The notes: generated by a model from the letters alone, not told the origin. A stretch of DNA of 55,285 nucleotides from Cryomorphaceae bacterium (GCA_007695365.1 REDV01000095.1:1-55285), one strand, 5' to 3'. Numbered from the stretch's first letter, positions 7,918 through 16,559 are shown. Program-made: numbers and translations.

Positions 7918-8250
7918 ATGACAACAGCTTCATTTACCATCCTTATGGATATTTCAAGACATGCCGAGAACCTCTTTTTTGATCTGGAAGGAACGGCCCT
8001 TAATCAGAAAGATGTGGATAGGTTGCATTCGGGAATAGCCAAGGCTTTTGAAATAGACACCAGCCAGGTTATTTCCACCTACCATTACTATGAACGACGG
8101 CTGGAATACCTGACGGAACAGGAGTCGTTGATGCGCAATGCGTTGTCAGCTCAGGGTTCGGATTCAACAGCACTGAACCTGGAACAGAAAGTTGAACTGG
8201 ATCAGAGTATGCTCGATTCCATAGTAGAAGAAACAGCCGATGTACATTAG
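7918..8250 (+). CDS. F: small hypothetical protein
   Basis: 110 residues, acidic, no export signal. The N-terminal half begins MTTASFTILMDISRHAEN; the C-terminal half is predicted helical and glutamate/glutamine rich (YERRLEYLTEQESLMRNAL), possibly a coiled coil. It lacks the Trp/Asn signature of the A/B proteins. It lies between the transposase remnant and the leader of A3, on the same strand. Not recognised; no function proposed. Confidence 0.5.
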   Translation: MTTASFTILMDISRHAENLFFDLEGTALNQKDVDRLHSGIAKAFEIDTSQVISTYHYYERRLEYLTEQESLMRNALSAQGSDSTALNLEQKVELDQSMLDSIVEETADVH

Positions 8251-8301
8251 AGCCTGGCAATGTGCAGCAGGAATCTTTTTGAATAAAAACGGCAGTGGGG
8301 G

Positions 8302-8337
8302 TGTCAAGGATTTTTGCCCCTTTGCGTTTAATGAATT
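8302..8337 (+). promoter_or_regulatory. Diverged leader box upstream of A3
   Basis: GTGTCAAgGATTTtTGCC followed by TTTGCGTTTaat matches the leader boxes of A1 and A2, but lies 134 nt before the start rather than 78-79. A second shared patch, aaccaaaaccaatt, precedes the start codon, as in A2. Confidence 0.35.
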
Positions 8338-8435
8338 ACGCAAGGCTTCATCACCGGTGTTTCCGGGCAAATCAACGGGATGATACCGCCTTAATGAGAA
8401 GTGGCTAGAATGATAATAACCAAAACCAATTGCCA

Positions 8436-9005
8436 ATGAGACAAGAAAATCAGAATCCCATAAAGTGTTTCGATATGTTCACACCTTTTATACATCAACA
8501 TCACGACGCAACGTGGACCATTCATTTATTGACTGTTGAAATAGAAGACATCGATAAGTTGCGTGATTTTCAGTCAGATTGCAGCGCGTTCAGTTCACTT
8601 ACCCACTTGCTGAACTGGGCTGGGATTCCTTTTGTAATCGGACTGACCAACTGGAAATGCCTGGCTTACCTTCCGAGTAATGGTGGCCAGCTATTTACCG
8701 ATATCAATGACTTGCTCGGGGATTATATAGGTGTAGAGTTTACAATTCTCGAAGTCTCCGCGGATGCTGTGAATAGCATGAAAGGAGGAGTACAGGATTT
8801 CTGGACGGACAATCAGATAGTCAAGTTCAAAAAAATGATTCAAATGATCGACACCCATTTGTTGAATTATAGTCGCAGGGCGTTGTCGGAGCATGAATTG
8901 AATGAGATCCTCGATGTTATTGCGCGCAAAGGCTTGGATAACCTGCCTTGCCACGCCTATCAATTGCTTTTGAACCACAGCAAATTCCTGCGTCAATCGG
9001 CATAG
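8436..9005 (+). CDS. A3: hypothetical protein, diverged third member of the A family
   Basis: 189 residues from ATG 8436, chosen over an upstream TTG because it begins MRQ like A1 and follows the same AACCA-type leader. Conserved elements are WTIHLLT (Trp 27), LAYLP (76-80) and LFTDIN (Asn 91). An insertion of about nine residues between the Trp block and LAYLP, plus a different C-terminal half, separate it from A1 and A2. No B partner follows; instead G1 starts 56 nt downstream. Soluble, no signal peptide. Function unknown. Confidence 0.72.
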   Translation: MRQENQNPIKCFDMFTPFIHQHHDATWTIHLLTVEIEDIDKLRDFQSDCSAFSSLTHLLNWAGIPFVIGLTNWKCLAYLPSNGGQLFTDINDLLGDYIGVEFTILEVSADAVNSMKGGVQDFWTDNQIVKFKKMIQMIDTHLLNYSRRALSEHELNEILDVIARKGLDNLPCHAYQLLLNHSKFLRQSA

Positions 9006-9061
9006 AATAGGACAGAGACTAAATAACACTAACTTCATTATTCACTTTAACCCCCAATTGT

Positions 9062-10045
9062 ATGAAATACCTGAATTCCGATTTTTCTTTGACCAATGAT
9101 TCGTTAGTAATAAGTGAAGATGGTGAGCACACCACACCCGTCATCAGTGTTTTGATTCGCATGATGCGCGAGGCTCAGGTGAAGACGCTGTATTCGGTGG
9201 AAGACCTGCGCGAATTTATTTTCAGAGTGATTTTATTGTATGGCCGCGACCGTCTCATGTTGGGGGACGCTGGAAGTGAATTTGTTGTGAAGGCCATAGC
9301 AGATGAAAAGCCTGTTGCGATTGACCTGACCACATTGCATGAGTATGTGGGGATCGCTTCAGAGCAAGGAAGTCTCGGGTTTTCAGACAGGGAGGATTTC
9401 ATTGCATACCTCCGAAAAACGCATACGGCATCTGAAGCCCGAAAAGCGGCAGACAAAAACCTTCCTGATAACGTAGTGCGCTATGTTGGCCCTATGCAGA
9501 TTGAAGGAGAGGATTCAGGCATTGATATCAGTGATGACATCATTGAGCGCTGTGCGGCTCTTGCAGAGAAGCTATTTGCGCAAAGCAATGTTGAGGTGTT
9601 TGAGGAGTTTGAGGAAAAACACACTGACACCATCGATGCCTTGAAACAGCGGATTGCGCTGAGGGGGTCTGTGGCCTTCCATATTCAAAAGGTGCCATTT
9701 GAGGTTATGGAGGAGTGCGTGGCCTTTTTGCGCGAGGAATACGGCTACGACAAAGAGCTATTGAAAAAGCGAGATGCGGAGGAGTTCGCGCTGGATTTCG
9801 ATTTGATTGAACTGGCCTGGGCATTTGCCAATGACCTGTGCGAATACGAAATCATGGAATCCGTGCCTGTGGCTGCCTGGCCCAAAGAAATACTCGACCT
9901 GGATATTGATAAGTACCAGGGTTTGCAGGGCGATGAAATTGGCGGCATCAATTTGCTGGACACCATCCATTATTATAAGCTCGCTGAACTGGAGCCTTTG
10001 TTGAAGGGCGTGGAGATGGCAACGGAAAAGGTGAAAGGACAATGA
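9062..10045 (+). CDS. G1: hypothetical protein, paralogue of G2
   Basis: 327 residues, strongly acidic, no signal peptide or membrane segment. G1 and G2 are colinear. Shared blocks include YSVEDL.E[FL].FR..LL near residue 45, [ED]FVVKAIA-like and LHEYVG-like stretches, FHI-type KVPFEV.E.C..FLR near 220, E[FL]...F.LIELAWA.AN near 265, and a C-terminal ELAELEP.LKG.EM-like tail. The region before the ATG, ATTCACTTTAACCCCCAATT, resembles the sequence just before A1 and A2, suggesting shared control. I do not recognise the family. Confidence 0.72.
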   Translation: MKYLNSDFSLTNDSLVISEDGEHTTPVISVLIRMMREAQVKTLYSVEDLREFIFRVILLYGRDRLMLGDAGSEFVVKAIADEKPVAIDLTTLHEYVGIASEQGSLGFSDREDFIAYLRKTHTASEARKAADKNLPDNVVRYVGPMQIEGEDSGIDISDDIIERCAALAEKLFAQSNVEVFEEFEEKHTDTIDALKQRIALRGSVAFHIQKVPFEVMEECVAFLREEYGYDKELLKKRDAEEFALDFDLIELAWAFANDLCEYEIMESVPVAAWPKEILDLDIDKYQGLQGDEIGGINLLDTIHYYKLAELEPLLKGVEMATEKVKGQ

Positions 10046-10096
10046 TTTGAATAGCGAAAGGCAAGTATTACCGGATTAGAAGCAAATAAGTATTAA

Positions 10097-10258
10097 CCCA
10101 AAATATGCAATAAGCACGGCTTATTGCATATTCGATAAAGAGAATCAAACTTTTACAGTCCGCTTCGCCGTACTGAAAAAGTGATTCGCTAGATCGGGGT
10201 TATCCCAACTAATGCAAGTAGTTCGGAGCTTATCGCTCCTCCTATTGCATAATTTGGG
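10097..10258 (-). repeat. 162-bp MITE-like element, right copy (inverted)
   Basis: Inverted counterpart of 4212-4373. It is flanked on both sides by ATTAA (10092-10096 and 10259-10263), a plausible 5-bp target-site duplication. One end contains a near-perfect internal hairpin with arms ATATGCAATAAGC and GCTTATTGCATAT (a 3-nt loop between them). It lies between G1 and G2, 52 nt after the G1 stop and 26 nt before the G2 start, so it may affect G2 expression. It is too short to encode a transposase and would need one in trans. Confidence 0.78.
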
Positions 10259-10284
10259 ATTAACAAACAATAAACATTTAAAAT

Positions 10285-11250
10285 ATGAACTTTATCGTAC
10301 CTGATTTTTCTTTAATGAGTTTCCCCAATAATTTCGCAAAGGCAAGTGAACAGCAACAAGATGAATTGAAATTGTTGTTTCAGCTAATGGCTAAAGTTGG
10401 CGTTTTTTCGATTTTTTCGAAGGAAGATTTACATGAATTATTGTTCCGAACAGTTCTGTTGACCCATTGTAATTCAACGGGAAATAAAGAAACTGAAGGG
10501 CAATTTTTGGTGAAAGGAACAGTAAACGGCAAAGCTGTTTCGCTCGCGTTGGGTAAGTTGCAGAACTTTGTTGGGCTTTCTGCAAAAGAGGGATATATGG
10601 GTTCGACAGAACGAGCAGATTTTACCCGTGATCTGAAGCAAAATGAATTGTCAGCAGACGAGAAAGATGATGCCATGATGATTCTTTCGGAATCCCTTGA
10701 GCGTAAAATAGACAAGGTGCATATTGTTAGAGAAATGTCCATGGGGGAAGTTTCTGAAGCAGTCATTCAGGGCGCTGAGGATATGGCGCAACAGATTATG
10801 GAAAAGTATGACCCCGCAATTTTCAGTAATTTTTTGAACACCCATTCTTCAGCCCTTGGTGATCTTGAGAAGCGCGCAGCCTTGAGAAATTCTATTGTTT
10901 TTCAGATTGAGCATGTGCCATTTGAGATAGTTGAAAAGTGCATTCAATTTTTACGCGGCGATGAATATGATAAGGAAAAATTGCGCAACCTCGATCGGGA
11001 GGAATTCATCATAGAGTTTGTCTTAATCGAGCTGGCCTGGGCGGTGGCAAATGGTTTAGTTGAAATCAGCATACACGAGCCTTTTGAGTGGGTGAGCGAA
11101 TCTTATGCTTTTGATGTCACCAACTACGACGGGTTGCAGACAGATGAGGAGACGTCGGGCGGAATTAATTTGTGGCTTACTTACGACGGCTATGAACTCG
11201 CTGAACTGGAGCCTATGTTGAAGGGCATTGAGATGCCCCGCAAAAATTAA
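10285..11250 (+). CDS. G2: hypothetical protein, paralogue of G1
   Basis: 321 residues, acidic and soluble. It aligns with G1 from the LYSVEDL region (IFSKEDLHELLFRTVLL here) to the C-terminal YELAELEPMLKGIEM tail, including HVPFEIVEKCIQFLR and FVLIELAWAVANG. The extreme N-terminus and the 110-180 region are the most diverged. It is separated from G1 by the MITE. It is the last gene of the plus-strand island and faces the minus-strand secreted operon. Function not recognised. Confidence 0.72.
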   Translation: MNFIVPDFSLMSFPNNFAKASEQQQDELKLLFQLMAKVGVFSIFSKEDLHELLFRTVLLTHCNSTGNKETEGQFLVKGTVNGKAVSLALGKLQNFVGLSAKEGYMGSTERADFTRDLKQNELSADEKDDAMMILSESLERKIDKVHIVREMSMGEVSEAVIQGAEDMAQQIMEKYDPAIFSNFLNTHSSALGDLEKRAALRNSIVFQIEHVPFEIVEKCIQFLRGDEYDKEKLRNLDREEFIIEFVLIELAWAVANGLVEISIHEPFEWVSESYAFDVTNYDGLQTDEETSGGINLWLTYDGYELAELEPMLKGIEMPRKN

Positions 11251-11330
11251 GGGCTGTTATTTTTTGAGATTGACCGGGTGTTTTTGGGTTCCACCCGGTT
11301 GCTCATTGGTTTGTGTTTTGTGGTTCATTC

Positions 11331-11377
11331 GGCAGACCGTATTGGGAGATTTTTTCCCTTTATGGTCTGTCGTTTTT
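11331..11377 (+). terminator. Probable terminator between convergent G2 and the secreted operon
   Basis: The arms GGCAGACC (11331-11338) and GGTCTGTC (11364-11371) pair with one G-T wobble. An inner GGGA/TCCC pair and the T-run at 11373-11377 complete the hairpin. A second perfect 8-bp hairpin (accgggtg/cacccggt, 11273-11299) lies closer to the G2 stop but lacks a T-tract. Confidence 0.5.
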
Positions 11378-11394
11378 CAGGCCTCTGCAATTCC

Positions 11395-12507
11395 TTAGAA
11401 ATACCGCACCGGACGGACGCGGAGATAAGTGGTTTTAGCCGAGAATCCCGATTGGCCTGTGCCAAAATGAATGCTTTTGGCGCTCGCCGCGCCGTCTTCA
11501 CTTGAACTCCAATAGGCAGCACTTTCAAAGTTGCCCATTTCTGCCTCAGCAAGATGTGCATACAGCAATTCCAGTTCATCAATACTGGGCAGAAACCAGT
11601 CGTCATATCCTGCGTTGCTGTAGTCGTTGCAAAGCTGAGCGGCCTGAAAACAACTGCTGCACGAGTTCAGAATCAATTGTGTATTGGATTGCCCCGATCC
11701 GAGTATGTCGGATGTGCCGAATGTTTCCAATTGACAGCACCACGCACCGGTACCGGCATCGTCACTTGCGGCAACAAGTCCGTGGGTTTCGCCCGCAACA
11801 TATCCATTGTCGCCGGGTTGGAAAATATAGGCCAGTATTCCACCATATGCACTGATTCCCGGACTTGCAAAGTCAATATTCACATCATCCTGATGTTGTC
11901 CACACGGCCCGGCAATCGTCCAGCGCAGCGTGTAAGAAGATTCAGGTTGCACGCTCAGGGTGGCGTTCGGGTTGTTGGGGTCGCTGAGGCTTCCGCCCGA
12001 ACCGGAGAGGATGGTCCAGGTGCCACTCTCACCCAAGGCAACCGGGTTTGCCGATAAAGTCACCAGGTTGCTACTGGCTGTATAGAGCTGATCCGGTCCG
12101 GCGTCGGCCACAGTGGTGACGGGCATATTGAGCGCATCTGTTGGTTTGGTGGTCGAGCTTCGCTGAGCACCCGCTACCGCACGAACCTGAAACTTCACTT
12201 CGTGACATTCTTCCAGTTGGCTGTCAGGAATTACAGCCTCGTCTGTCCATTCGGTGCGATGCCCTTCGAGGAAAATGGTTTCCGTTTCACCGCTTGTTTC
12301 CTTGATGATTTCCAGTCCATCAATTCGTGTTTCGTCCTGCTCCCAGCTTAATTTTACTGCGTTGGTGCTTAGAATTTCCACCTGCAGATTGGCGGGCATC
12401 CAGGCTTCAGGTGGTGTTTCGGGGTCGTAGGGGTTGTTGAAGTCTTTCTCACACGCCGTCAATATCACCAGGCAGTACAGCAAGAAATATGTAACGGGGC
12501 TTTTCAT
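11395..12507 (-). CDS. Lipoprotein with fibronectin-III-like region and C-terminal DUF1566 (Lcl) domain
   Basis: 370 residues with a lipoprotein signal peptide (lipobox LTAC, lipidated Cys 19). Residues about 35-120 look like a fibronectin type III domain (LQVEILSTNAVKLSWEQ...). A PKD/immunoglobulin-like middle region follows (VADAGPDQ...). The last 170 residues match the DUF1566/Lcl C-terminal domain: DDWFLPSIDELELLY, AAYWSSSE and the terminal LRVRPVRYF. This domain is related to the FISUMP module of two proteins in the same operon and is usually found on surface or secreted proteins. It is the last of seven genes, starting 2 nt after the preceding stop. Likely displayed at the outer membrane; partner unknown. 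Confidence 0.82.
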   Translation of the reverse strand: MKSPVTYFLLYCLVILTACEKDFNNPYDPETPPEAWMPANLQVEILSTNAVKLSWEQDETRIDGLEIIKETSGETETIFLEGHRTEWTDEAVIPDSQLEECHEVKFQVRAVAGAQRSSTTKPTDALNMPVTTVADAGPDQLYTASSNLVTLSANPVALGESGTWTILSGSGGSLSDPNNPNATLSVQPESSYTLRWTIAGPCGQHQDDVNIDFASPGISAYGGILAYIFQPGDNGYVAGETHGLVAASDDAGTGAWCCQLETFGTSDILGSGQSNTQLILNSCSSCFQAAQLCNDYSNAGYDDWFLPSIDELELLYAHLAEAEMGNFESAAYWSSSEDGAASAKSIHFGTGQSGFSAKTTYLRVRPVRYF

Positions 12508-12509
12508 TT

Positions 12510-13850
12510 TTAAAAGTTGCTGGTGTAACCAATGGCTGCGCCCCCTTCAACAGGTATTGCGGTCAGTCCCCATTCGCGTTTCTGTTTCTGCAGCTTGTTG
12601 TTAAACAGGAGGGAGCCTATGAGCGCAGCGCCTCCGGCCGCAAAGGCAATCGGGTAGATGGTGCGTGCGGTGAGCACTTGCTCGCGCAATGCCGCAGCTT
12701 CAGTGGTGGCGTTTTGGTATTTGTTGTAGTCGTTAATGCCCGAATACAAATAGTATCCTCCGGTACCCACACCCGCAAGACCAACGGTGAGTAATCCCCA
12801 TTTGGCTATTTTGGGTGGATTTAGCGCTTTGCGGTAATTCTTCAACCGGAAATTTTCTTTGGACTCTGCATTTTCATTCACAACAATGCTTTTTTCTGTT
12901 TCAAGGTGCCCACCTTTTTGCAGCTCAATGTGGTATTTGCCAATCAACCGCTGCTCCCTGTACGGAGTATTCCCCACCTGCTGTCCGTCAATTCGTATCG
13001 TTGCACCGCTCGGCTCGCTGTCGATTTGCAGCCAGCCGGTAATGGGCTTTAAATGAATGTTCAATACACTATCCATTCCGGAGGCCAGTGTCAATTGCGT
13101 TTCGAAAGGGTAGTGCTTTTCGAGCTGAACTTTGAGTTGGTAAATTCCCGGATCCAATCCATCTTCCGGTCCGGTTGCTTGATAGTCGCCTTGTCCTTTG
13201 ACCTGTTGATTCAGTACAATCTCACTGTTTTCGGGCATGGCCCGCACGCTGAGATTTGCCCAGATTGGCTTGAGGTTTACATGTAAGAAACGCTCCTGGT
13301 CTTTGTGGATTTGCAACGCAGTGTCCAGTTCAATGTAACGCTCTTTTTGAAGAACTACCCGGTGCGTTCCTGTCGGTAAGCGTTGCGAAAACGGGGTGCG
13401 CTCGGCCAGTTCCAGGTCGTTGAGAATAATGCGGATTTGCGGAGGATTGGAGGTGATGCTCAAAGTGCCGCGCTCGTCTGAAGTGGTGAGTACTTCTTCT
13501 ACTTTGTAGTAAAACACATCTTTGGGTTGTGGGTTGATCGTGGTCACCCGACGTTCCATAAATCCCGGCTTCGCCACAAAAACCATCTGCTTCACCGGGC
13601 TGCAAAACACTTCATAGCGATTGGCAGTGGTATTATAGGATTGTTGATTAATCGCCCCCATCGAACTGCGAAACTGTAGTCCTTCCAGGTCGGAGTATAT
13701 CAACAATAGTGCATTGTCCGGGTATTTTGTATTGGCTTGCACAACGGATGCTTCGGGGGCGGGGAGTTCGGTGACTGAAAACTCGTTGAGTTGGGCTAGG
13801 GTAGCACTGCTAGCCATCAATATGCCCAAAATGATGATTATGAACTTCAT
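12510..13850 (-). CDS. Exported PEGA-domain protein with C-terminal membrane segments
   Basis: 446 residues with an N-terminal signal peptide ending near LAQLNEF. Residues about 20-125 form a domain shared with the next two upstream genes (VVQANT...NALLLIYSDL, QFRSSMGAI, PVKQMVFVAK). Three PEGA-type repeats follow: GTLSITSNPPQIRIILN, ANLSVRAMPENSEIVLN and GWLQIDSEPSGATIRIDG. Two hydrophobic segments near 345-370 and 400-420 could anchor it, with the PEGA domains outside the cytoplasm. PEGA domains are associated with cell-envelope and surface proteins. It starts 11 nt after its upstream neighbour. Unlike its two relatives it lacks a FISUMP domain. Confidence 0.82.
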   Translation of the reverse strand: MKFIIIILGILMASSATLAQLNEFSVTELPAPEASVVQANTKYPDNALLLIYSDLEGLQFRSSMGAINQQSYNTTANRYEVFCSPVKQMVFVAKPGFMERRVTTINPQPKDVFYYKVEEVLTTSDERGTLSITSNPPQIRIILNDLELAERTPFSQRLPTGTHRVVLQKERYIELDTALQIHKDQERFLHVNLKPIWANLSVRAMPENSEIVLNQQVKGQGDYQATGPEDGLDPGIYQLKVQLEKHYPFETQLTLASGMDSVLNIHLKPITGWLQIDSEPSGATIRIDGQQVGNTPYREQRLIGKYHIELQKGGHLETEKSIVVNENAESKENFRLKNYRKALNPPKIAKWGLLTVGLAGVGTGGYYLYSGINDYNKYQNATTEAAALREQVLTARTIYPIAFAAGGAALIGSLLFNNKLQKQKREWGLTAIPVEGGAAIGYTSNF

Positions 13851-13861
13851 TTTCTCTGCTG

Positions 13862-15073
13862 TTAATCTTTGATGCAGCGTACCGAAAGTCCTACACGTTT
13901 TAGATAGGTACCTTTTCTAATTCGCTTTTTGATTCCCCTAACAAAAAGCATATTAGCATGGTGCTTTCCGTGTGAATCTGAAGACCAGAAAAACCCATAC
14001 ATTCGAGCTTTTTGAAATCCAACGGCTCTGCCCGGCTGTCTCAATCCACCTGGCAATGCATTGAAGCCGCTGGAATTGGTTGCTTTTTGGTTTTTTACTT
14101 TCCAAAAAGTTCTATCGGCACTCTTCATTTTTAGACCGGCATTACGATTGCCCCCGAGATATTTGATGAGTAGATTCCATTCCTGATTATTGGGTACGTG
14201 CCAACCTGCAGGGCAGACTCCTCTGCTGTCACCAATTGAATACCAGTTGTAAAGTTTTCCGTACGGATTTTCATATTCGGAGTTGTTGTCATACCAACAC
14301 CATCCACCTTGTTCAGACGTGCGCCACTCCTTTCTCTGTGAAATATTCGGAATTGGGTCTCCATTACGATATCGTCCTGTTTTTAAGTTTTCCGACATCC
14401 AGATTTGATTTCCAATCTTTATCGTTTTGTATTCATTTCCATCAATATCTGTAACTGAGTTTGGGCGCTGGTCTTCTTGCATTTTCAGGTAAACCGATGT
14501 TGCAGCTCCTGCAGATAATGTCACGGCCGTATCAATACTATGATAATCCTGTTTTATGACTCTGATTTTATACGTGGCAGCAGGCAATGCACCTTCGAAC
14601 GGTGTTTTATCACCTAAGGCTATTTCGTTAAGAAATATAGTACAGCCCTCAGGTTGCGTAATAATCTGCAAATTTCCAGGCTCATTGCTTGCGATTTGTT
14701 TACCTGTCACTTTGTAGGTGTGTAATGATTTCGGGTTTGGATTGATGTTTTCTATACGTTGCTCTATAAAATCTTTTTTCGCCACAAAAATTATTTGTTT
14801 CACGGGGCTGCAAAGCACTTCGTATCTGTTAGATATTGAGTTGTATGTTTGCTTGTTAATGGCTCCCATCGAACTGCGAAACTGTAGTCCATCCAGATCT
14901 GAGTAGATAAGCAGTAAGGCATTGTCAGAGAATTGAGTATTCGCTTGAACGATGGTTTCATTTGGGGTTGGAAGTTTACTTATTTCAAACTCATTGAGTT
15001 GGGCTATAGCGGTTTGCCCACCCAATATTAGGAGGAATGTCAATAGGAAAGAATGTGGCCAAACTGTTTTCAT
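13862..15073 (-). CDS. Exported protein: shared N-terminal domain, one PEGA, FISUMP domain
   Basis: 403 residues with a signal peptide. The N-terminal domain (about 25-125) is almost identical to that of the upstream gene. One PEGA repeat follows (GNLQIITQPEGCTIFLN). From about 205 comes a Fibrobacter succinogenes major paralogous (FISUMP) domain: DIDGNEYKTIKIGNQIWMSE, NGDPIPN, GKLYNWYS, GVCPAGWHVPN.QEW and the final GLSVRCIKD. FISUMP domains occur on many secreted Bacteroidota and Fibrobacteres proteins; their ligand is generally unknown. The start lies 4 nt after the upstream stop, indicating translational coupling. Confidence 0.85.
   Translation of the reverse strand: MKTVWPHSFLLTFLLILGGQTAIAQLNEFEISKLPTPNETIVQANTQFSDNALLLIYSDLDGLQFRSSMGAINKQTYNSISNRYEVLCSPVKQIIFVAKKDFIEQRIENINPNPKSLHTYKVTGKQIASNEPGNLQIITQPEGCTIFLNEIALGDKTPFEGALPAATYKIRVIKQDYHSIDTAVTLSAGAATSVYLKMQEDQRPNSVTDIDGNEYKTIKIGNQIWMSENLKTGRYRNGDPIPNISQRKEWRTSEQGGWCWYDNNSEYENPYGKLYNWYSIGDSRGVCPAGWHVPNNQEWNLLIKYLGGNRNAGLKMKSADRTFWKVKNQKATNSSGFNALPGGLRQPGRAVGFQKARMYGFFWSSDSHGKHHANMLFVRGIKKRIRKGTYLKRVGLSVRCIKD
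14840..15004. repeat. 165-bp segment identical to 16311-16475
   Basis: Base-for-base identical by eye to the other copy, 1471 bp away in the same orientation. It encodes residues of the shared N-terminal domain in both FISUMP genes, while flanking sequence is clearly diverged. This points to recent gene conversion or segmental duplication. Confidence 0.85.
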
Positions 15074-15077
15074 CGAT

Positions 15078-16550
15078 TCATTCTTTTATGCATCGAATTG
15101 AGAGTCCATATTCCTTATCAAAAGCTTTCCGAAACAATTCTCCCGATTCAGAATGGACACTTCGATTCCAGGCTTCTACTTCATCAACCGGCGTTGCTGT
15201 CCACCAATAAGCCCCCGTACCTTCAGATTCAAAATACCCTCTAAAATGTCGGCAACCTCCCGGTACCGCCGAAAACTTACTGTCGTTGGTGGCATCGATA
15301 TTCGGTTTATCCCATCCACCTGAAATTCGTTTCATTTTACCTCCGGCAGTGGCACTTTGTAATCCACTTCCGTGCCCCAGGTAATTTATACTTTCGTCTG
15401 GCCTGCCAGCCCTGTGGTCGATATGTACCGCCAGTTCTGTCCATTCCCGATCCGAAGGAATTTTCCATCCTGATGGGCAAACATTGCGTTCGTCATTTAC
15501 CACATACCAGTTGTACAATTCTCCATACTTTTTGGCCATTCTCTTATTGTTTTCATATTGGCATCGGACTGGTTCTTTTGAATCCCATTCGTAGTCGTTC
15601 TTTATTTCCAGAATAGGGTCACCATTGGAGAAACGCTGGGTTTTCAAATTTTCAGCCATCCATTGTTGGTTGCCAATTGTTACCGTTTTGTACTTATTGC
15701 CGTCCGCATCAATACAATCCTTACTCTTTGTTTCCCGCAGACTCAAATTAAATTCATAGGACTTCCCCTTTTGAATTTCAATTGTTTGAACTAAAGGTAT
15801 GTGCTGGCGAGTATTTATTTTAAGCTGGTAGGATCCTACTTCTATTGAATCTGAAAACGGACTGATGCCCATGTATTCGTCATCAATATATATGGAAGAT
15901 CCAACGGGGTTTGTTTCAATTTCAATAAACCCTTTGTGCTTATTAAGTGCAAACCGAAAAACAGCTTTTTCACCGGAATTGAGATACACAGAAGTGTCCA
16001 AAGGGTGGTGGTTTTGCTTTTGGATTCTGATAGTCGCAAGTCCGGAATTCACTTCGGATTCAAATGGAGTCGATTCGGCGGTTTTAATACCGTTGAGCCA
16101 AAGTTCACAATTTGAAGGTTCGGTGAAAATAGAAAGCGGAGTAGGAGTTGAACCGCTCAAAGTTTCAATTTTCTTTTCTACTTTGAAATAGAACACGGCC
16201 TTCGGTTCCGGGTTGATAGTGCCCACCCGTACTTCCATAAACCCTGAACTGGCCACAAAAATTATTTGCTTCACCGGGTTGCATAGCACTTCGTACCGTC
16301 CCGCCCGGCTGTTGTATGTTTGCTTGTTAATGGCTCCCATCGAACTGCGAAACTGTAGTCCATCCAGATCTGAGTAGATAAGCAGTAAGGCATTGTCAGA
16401 GAATTGAGTATTCGCTTGAACGATGGTTTCATTTGGGGTTGGAAGTTTACTTATTTCAAACTCATTGAGTTGGGCATAGGCCGGATTGAGCACAAAAACT
16501 TCAATTGCCATACATACGATGAGATAGGAATTTTGAAGGAGAATATTCAC
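15078..16550 (-). CDS. Exported protein: shared N-terminal domain, PEGA repeats, FISUMP domain
   Basis: 490 residues with a signal peptide ending near AYAQLNEF. After the shared N-terminal domain come PEGA-like repeats: PLSIFTEPSNCELWLNG, then GFIEIETNPVGSSIYIDD with the typical MGISPF turn. From about 280 a FISUMP domain follows (CIDADGNKYKTVTIGNQQWMAE, NGDPI, GELYNWYVV, NVCPSGWKIPSDREW, GLSIRCIKE). It has one more PEGA repeat than its downstream paralogue. It lies 9 nt after the NTF2-like gene and 4 nt before the next gene. Confidence 0.85.
   Translation of the reverse strand: MNILLQNSYLIVCMAIEVFVLNPAYAQLNEFEISKLPTPNETIVQANTQFSDNALLLIYSDLDGLQFRSSMGAINKQTYNSRAGRYEVLCNPVKQIIFVASSGFMEVRVGTINPEPKAVFYFKVEKKIETLSGSTPTPLSIFTEPSNCELWLNGIKTAESTPFESEVNSGLATIRIQKQNHHPLDTSVYLNSGEKAVFRFALNKHKGFIEIETNPVGSSIYIDDEYMGISPFSDSIEVGSYQLKINTRQHIPLVQTIEIQKGKSYEFNLSLRETKSKDCIDADGNKYKTVTIGNQQWMAENLKTQRFSNGDPILEIKNDYEWDSKEPVRCQYENNKRMAKKYGELYNWYVVNDERNVCPSGWKIPSDREWTELAVHIDHRAGRPDESINYLGHGSGLQSATAGGKMKRISGGWDKPNIDATNDSKFSAVPGGCRHFRGYFESEGTGAYWWTATPVDEVEAWNRSVHSESGELFRKAFDKEYGLSIRCIKE
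16311..16475. repeat. 165-bp segment identical to 14840-15004
   Basis: Second member of the identical pair, inside the upstream FISUMP gene. Identity stops abruptly at both ends, at the codon run after the signal peptide and before the RYEVLC block. Confidence 0.85.
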
Positions 16551-16559
16551 TGCTTTGCG

